Notes under the pieces: model-generated
The model's database searches: none
Told to the model about the DNA's origin: nothing
What the model saw: only the letters and a program-made list of their open reading frames with translations
Program-made: the position numbers and the translations under genes
NCBI GenBank assembly: GCA_964633825.1
Contig: CAZWHE010000161.1
Location: 1-9,037 of the forward strand
DNA: 9,037 nt
Source: CAZWHE01 sp964633825
GTDB taxonomy: Bacteria; Planctomycetota; B15-G4; CAYZWU01
Reading direction: 5' to 3'
In this document: positions 6,410-9,037 of the stretch, piece after piece
How positions within the stretch are numbered: the first letter of the stretch is position 1
Layout: every line of letters starts with the position of its first letter

Positions 6410-7693
6410 ATGAAAAAGGTCGATCTGCTCGTTCTGAACGCTTCGGAGCTGCTGAGGCTGGAAAACGACGGTCCGATAACGGGGAAGGAACTGGACAGGC
6501 TCGACATCATTCCCCAAGGCGCCGCGGCCGTTCACCACGGCGAGGTCGTGGAAACCGGCCCCACATCGGCCCTGAAGAAAAAGTATGAAGCGAACGAGAC
6601 CCTCGACGCGGGCGGCCGCGTCGTCATGCCCGGGTTCGTCGATCCCCACACCCATCCCGTTTTCGGCGCTACGCGCGAAAAGGAGTTCGACATGCGCCTA
6701 CGCGGGAAATCCTACATGGAGATCACCGAATCCGGGGGCGGGATTTTTTCCTCCGTGCGCTCTCTCCGGGGGACCTCGACGGAGACTCTCGGCGAGCTCG
6801 TGAAGGAGAGGCTCGACCGCTTCATCTCTTTCGGAACGACCACGATCGAGGCCAAGAGCGGTTACGGTCTCAACCTCGATGACGAGATGAGATCGCTCGA
6901 GGTGATCGGCCGCCTCGGGAAGAAGCACCCTCTCGATCTCGTTCCGACTTTTCTGGGCGCCCACCAGATGCCGGAGGAATACGCAGGCCGGCGCGAAGAA
7001 TATATCGAGACGCTGACGAAAGAGATCATGCCCCGCATCCGGAAAAAAAACCTCGCCGAGTTCTGTGACATTTTCTGCGAAGAGGGCGCCTACGACATCG
7101 GCGAGTCGCGCCGTATCATGGGTGCTGCCCGGGACCTCGGATTCAAGCTCCGGTTCCACGCCGACGAGCTCGCTCCCTTCGGCGGGGCGGAGCTGGCCGC
7201 CGAGCTCGGCGCGGCGAGCGCCGACCACCTTGTCATGGTTTCCGATAACGGCATCGACGCCATGAAAGAGAAGGGCGTTGTGCCGGTCCTTCTCCCCGGA
7301 ACGGTGTTCAGCCTGAACCTCGAGCGAAAACCCCCCGTCAGGAAGATGATCGACCGGGGGCTTCCCCTGGCCCTGGCCACGGACTTCAACCCGGGGACGT
7401 CTTTCGTGCAGTCCATGCCGGCCGTGATCAACATCGCCTGCTCTTCGCTCCGGCTCACCGTGGCCGAGGCGATACACGCAGCCACGGTCAACGCTGCCTG
7501 GTCGCTCGACAGGGGCCGTCTCGTCGGCTCGCTCCAGAGCGGGCGGCAGGCCGACATGATTCTCCTCGACTGCGCGAGCCATCTCTTTCTCGGTTACCGC
7601 CTGGGGTGGAACCCGGTAAATAGTGTGATCAAGAAGGGCCGCGTCGTGTACAAGCGGCCTCGTCTGGAAATCTCCATGGAGAGCGCGCCATGA
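6410..7693 (+). CDS. hutI: Imidazolonepropionase (histidine degradation)
   Basis: The product (427 aa) is a cytoplasmic amidohydrolase-superfamily enzyme that converts 4-imidazolone-5-propanoate to N-formimidoyl-L-glutamate, the third step of histidine breakdown. The N-terminal beta part (1-70) has the usual GAAAVHHGEVVETG segment. The metal motif PGFVDPHTHPVFG is at 74-86, with H80 and H82. TTIEAKSGYGL (144-154), FLGAHQMPEEY (181-191), HADEL (250-254, H250) and ATDFNPG (323-329, D325) follow in the family order, so the expected metal ligands and substrate-binding residues are present. The length is near the usual 400-415 aa. AAGGGA at 6398-6403 supports the start at 6410. The stop codon overlaps the next gene's start (ATGA, 7690-7693), which implies translational coupling. 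No hutH, hutU or hutG is in the window, so any pathway partners lie elsewhere. Confidence 0.93.
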   Translation: MKKVDLLVLNASELLRLENDGPITGKELDRLDIIPQGAAAVHHGEVVETGPTSALKKKYEANETLDAGGRVVMPGFVDPHTHPVFGATREKEFDMRLRGKSYMEITESGGGIFSSVRSLRGTSTETLGELVKERLDRFISFGTTTIEAKSGYGLNLDDEMRSLEVIGRLGKKHPLDLVPTFLGAHQMPEEYAGRREEYIETLTKEIMPRIRKKNLAEFCDIFCEEGAYDIGESRRIMGAARDLGFKLRFHADELAPFGGAELAAELGAASADHLVMVSDNGIDAMKEKGVVPVLLPGTVFSLNLERKPPVRKMIDRGLPLALATDFNPGTSFVQSMPAVINIACSSLRLTVAEAIHAATVNAAWSLDRGRLVGSLQSGRQADMILLDCASHLFLGYRLGWNPVNSVIKKGRVVYKRPRLEISMESAP

Positions 7694-8901
7694 TTTTTCG
7701 ATCGGCCTGGTTTGTCCTGGCGATTCTTTTATTCACGCCCGTTCTCCGAGCTCAGCCCCGGGACAGGCTCTGTCATCTCTGCGACACGACGGGCAAGCTG
7801 CCCAACGAGTTTCACACGACCTGGCAGCATCTGGAGAAGGACGTCAAATTCTGCTCGTGGTGCATCGACAAGGACAAGGTCGCGCACGGTCTCCCCTGGT
7901 ATCCCTGCTCGCGGTGCAAGAACCTGAATCTCAAAGAGAAAGCCGAGGCCGAGTTCGAAAAAAAGGTTGCTCTTCTGATGGGGTGGCTCGACAAGCGCCG
8001 CGAGATCGATAAAGAGCTCAATGTAAAAAAACCGCTCCTTCATCTCCAGACGAAGCATTTCGTCTGGGCCTGGAACATTCCCAAATTCAAGGGGAGCGAC
8101 AAGAAAATCTACAGGATGCACAACGGCCTTCATCTCTACGCCAAGCGCATGGAGAAGTTTTACGACGACTTCCAGAAGGTCCACAGGATCACCGACAAGG
8201 ATAATGTCGAAAATTTCCACGCCATCTACTGTTTCGAAAGGCAGCTCTTGGCGGGTAAAGCGTGTGTCCTCTACGGCGAAATGGCCACGCCGAACGGCAG
8301 AACGACCAGGCAGGGAAACCCGTCCGTGTTCGTGAACTGGTGGGACAAGAGCCTCATGCCGACGGACGAATATTTCTTCCGGAGCATGATCCACAATGTG
8401 AACCACCTCCTCACGGCGGTTTACAAGAACCACTGGTGGCTCCACGAATGCGGCGTCGCCTACGAGGGGAGCTCCCACTGGTGGGAGATTTACAGAACGG
8501 GCAAGGCCTCGTCGAGGTGCTTTGTCGAGGCCGACAGCATGAGCGGCTGGAAGAACAACAAGTGGCAGGCCATCGTGAAGAAGGCCGTGCTCGCCGACCG
8601 CCAGCCCCGCATCGTCGACCTGCTCCTCATTCCGGGAACATCAATGAAGGCGGCCGACCATGTCTTTGCCTGGTCCTATATCGATTTCATGATCCAGGGC
8701 ATCAAGGACGAGGGGAGCCCGCAGAAGATCATGAAGTTCTATCATGTGCTGAAGGAGAAGAGACCGCCGCGCGACGCCTTCCGCGAGGCCTTCGGAATGT
8801 CGGTTCTGGCTTTCGAGGAAGCCTGGAAGGAGTACGTGCTGGAACGTTATTCGGTCCAGGACGATGAACCCGCCATTCCCAAGAGACTGCGGTTCCGCTG
8901 A
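7690..8901 (+). CDS. Exported peptidase-MA-like (gluzincin-fold) protein with degenerate HExxH and N-terminal CxxC pairs
   Basis: The product (403 aa) starts with a signal peptide (hydrophobic core about 6-19, likely cleaved near A21). The mature N terminus holds three CxxC pairs (C28/C31, C55/C58, C73/C76), the first within CHLCDTTGK, suggesting a zinc-ribbon-like module; a charged helical stretch follows (about 80-112). The C-terminal half resembles gluzincin peptidase-MA/DUF1570-type proteins: a helix with H235-N-V-N-H239, then WWLHECGVAYEG (249-260) in the place of the usual W-L-x-E-G-x-A-x-Y segment, then FAWSYIDFMIQG (326-337), and a final AFREAFGMSVLAFEEAWKEYV (363-383). The two histidines and downstream Glu253 could still bind metal, but the catalytic glutamate position of HExxH is Asn236, so proteolysis is doubtful. 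Translation is probably coupled to hutI through the 4-bp overlap. No function is known to me; the family assignment is by pattern only. Confidence 0.7.
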   Translation: MIFRSAWFVLAILLFTPVLRAQPRDRLCHLCDTTGKLPNEFHTTWQHLEKDVKFCSWCIDKDKVAHGLPWYPCSRCKNLNLKEKAEAEFEKKVALLMGWLDKRREIDKELNVKKPLLHLQTKHFVWAWNIPKFKGSDKKIYRMHNGLHLYAKRMEKFYDDFQKVHRITDKDNVENFHAIYCFERQLLAGKACVLYGEMATPNGRTTRQGNPSVFVNWWDKSLMPTDEYFFRSMIHNVNHLLTAVYKNHWWLHECGVAYEGSSHWWEIYRTGKASSRCFVEADSMSGWKNNKWQAIVKKAVLADRQPRIVDLLLIPGTSMKAADHVFAWSYIDFMIQGIKDEGSPQKIMKFYHVLKEKRPPRDAFREAFGMSVLAFEEAWKEYVLERYSVQDDEPAIPKRLRFR

Positions 8902-9037
8902 CCCGCAGGGGCCTGCTTTCTCATCCCGCAAAAAGAGGGGGAGGCACGCAAGAATTATACAGGCCCCGGACGCATGGGGTCAGCGAACAAGTCCTCGCAA
9001 AGATGAGATGAAAACGTCGGCCTCCTTCGAAGTACCA
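8902..9037. other. Non-coding tail after the last gene
   Basis: I see no convincing gene here. An 8-bp inverted repeat, GGGGCCTG (8908-8915) with CAGGCCCC (8960-8967), and a smaller palindrome GCAG-GGGC-CTGC (8905-8916) followed by TTTCTC could contribute to termination, but neither is a clear intrinsic terminator. An ATG at 9008 opens a frame to the window edge without a good ribosome site. Confidence 0.4.

Noticed and set aside
6293..6655. N-terminal extension of the CNNM/CorC frame up to 6655
   Set aside because: It is antisense to the start of hutI, crosses the divergent control region, and does not resemble the family N terminus, which begins with the first membrane helix.
9008..9037. 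ATG opening a frame (MKTSASFEVP) to the window edge
   Set aside because: Ten codons only, with no good ribosome-binding site; it cannot be judged without downstream sequence.

Overview
The window reads as ordinary chromosomal DNA from a GC-rich bacterium. A planctomycete or related PVC-type or uncultured lineage is the best guess. This rests on the kinds of gene present: an exported formylglycine sulfatase, a lipoprotein with squalene-cyclase-like toroid repeats, a large AsmA-type envelope protein, and an exported peptidase-MA-like protein with CxxC pairs. There is no rRNA or other taxonomic marker, so this is inference. I see no tRNA, rRNA, CRISPR array, transposase or phage gene.

Layout. 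Positions 2-3397 carry three plus-strand genes: the 3' end of an AsmA-like envelope protein (cut off by the window edge), a monofunctional mannose-1-phosphate guanylyltransferase (manC) 18 nt downstream, and, after a 135-bp gap, a lipoprotein with an alpha/alpha-toroid repeat domain. Positions 3398-3463 are a 66-bp near-perfect inverted repeat between convergent genes. Positions 3485-6292 carry two minus-strand genes, probably one operon transcribed from near 6320 leftwards: a CNNM/CorC-type membrane protein with a CBS pair, then an exported sulfatase. Positions 6410-8901 carry two plus-strand genes overlapping by 4 bp: imidazolonepropionase (hutI) and an exported protein that looks like a metallopeptidase with a damaged active-site motif.

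The genes do not form one obvious pathway. AsmA-like protein and GDP-mannose synthesis both fit cell-envelope construction. The sulfatase fits degradation of sulfated polysaccharide, and hutI fits histidine breakdown, although no hutH, hutU or hutG is in view. Most other products are exported or membrane-bound.

Points most worth a second look are: the HNVNH sequence in place of HExxH in the last gene; a shared C-x2-C-x2-[ST]-G-K motif at the start of the mature part of two otherwise unrelated exported proteins; the 66-bp palindrome flanked by TTAG on both sides; and an 11-codon ORF with a strong ribosome-binding site ahead of the toroid lipoprotein gene. I did not find a convincing novel multi-gene system.
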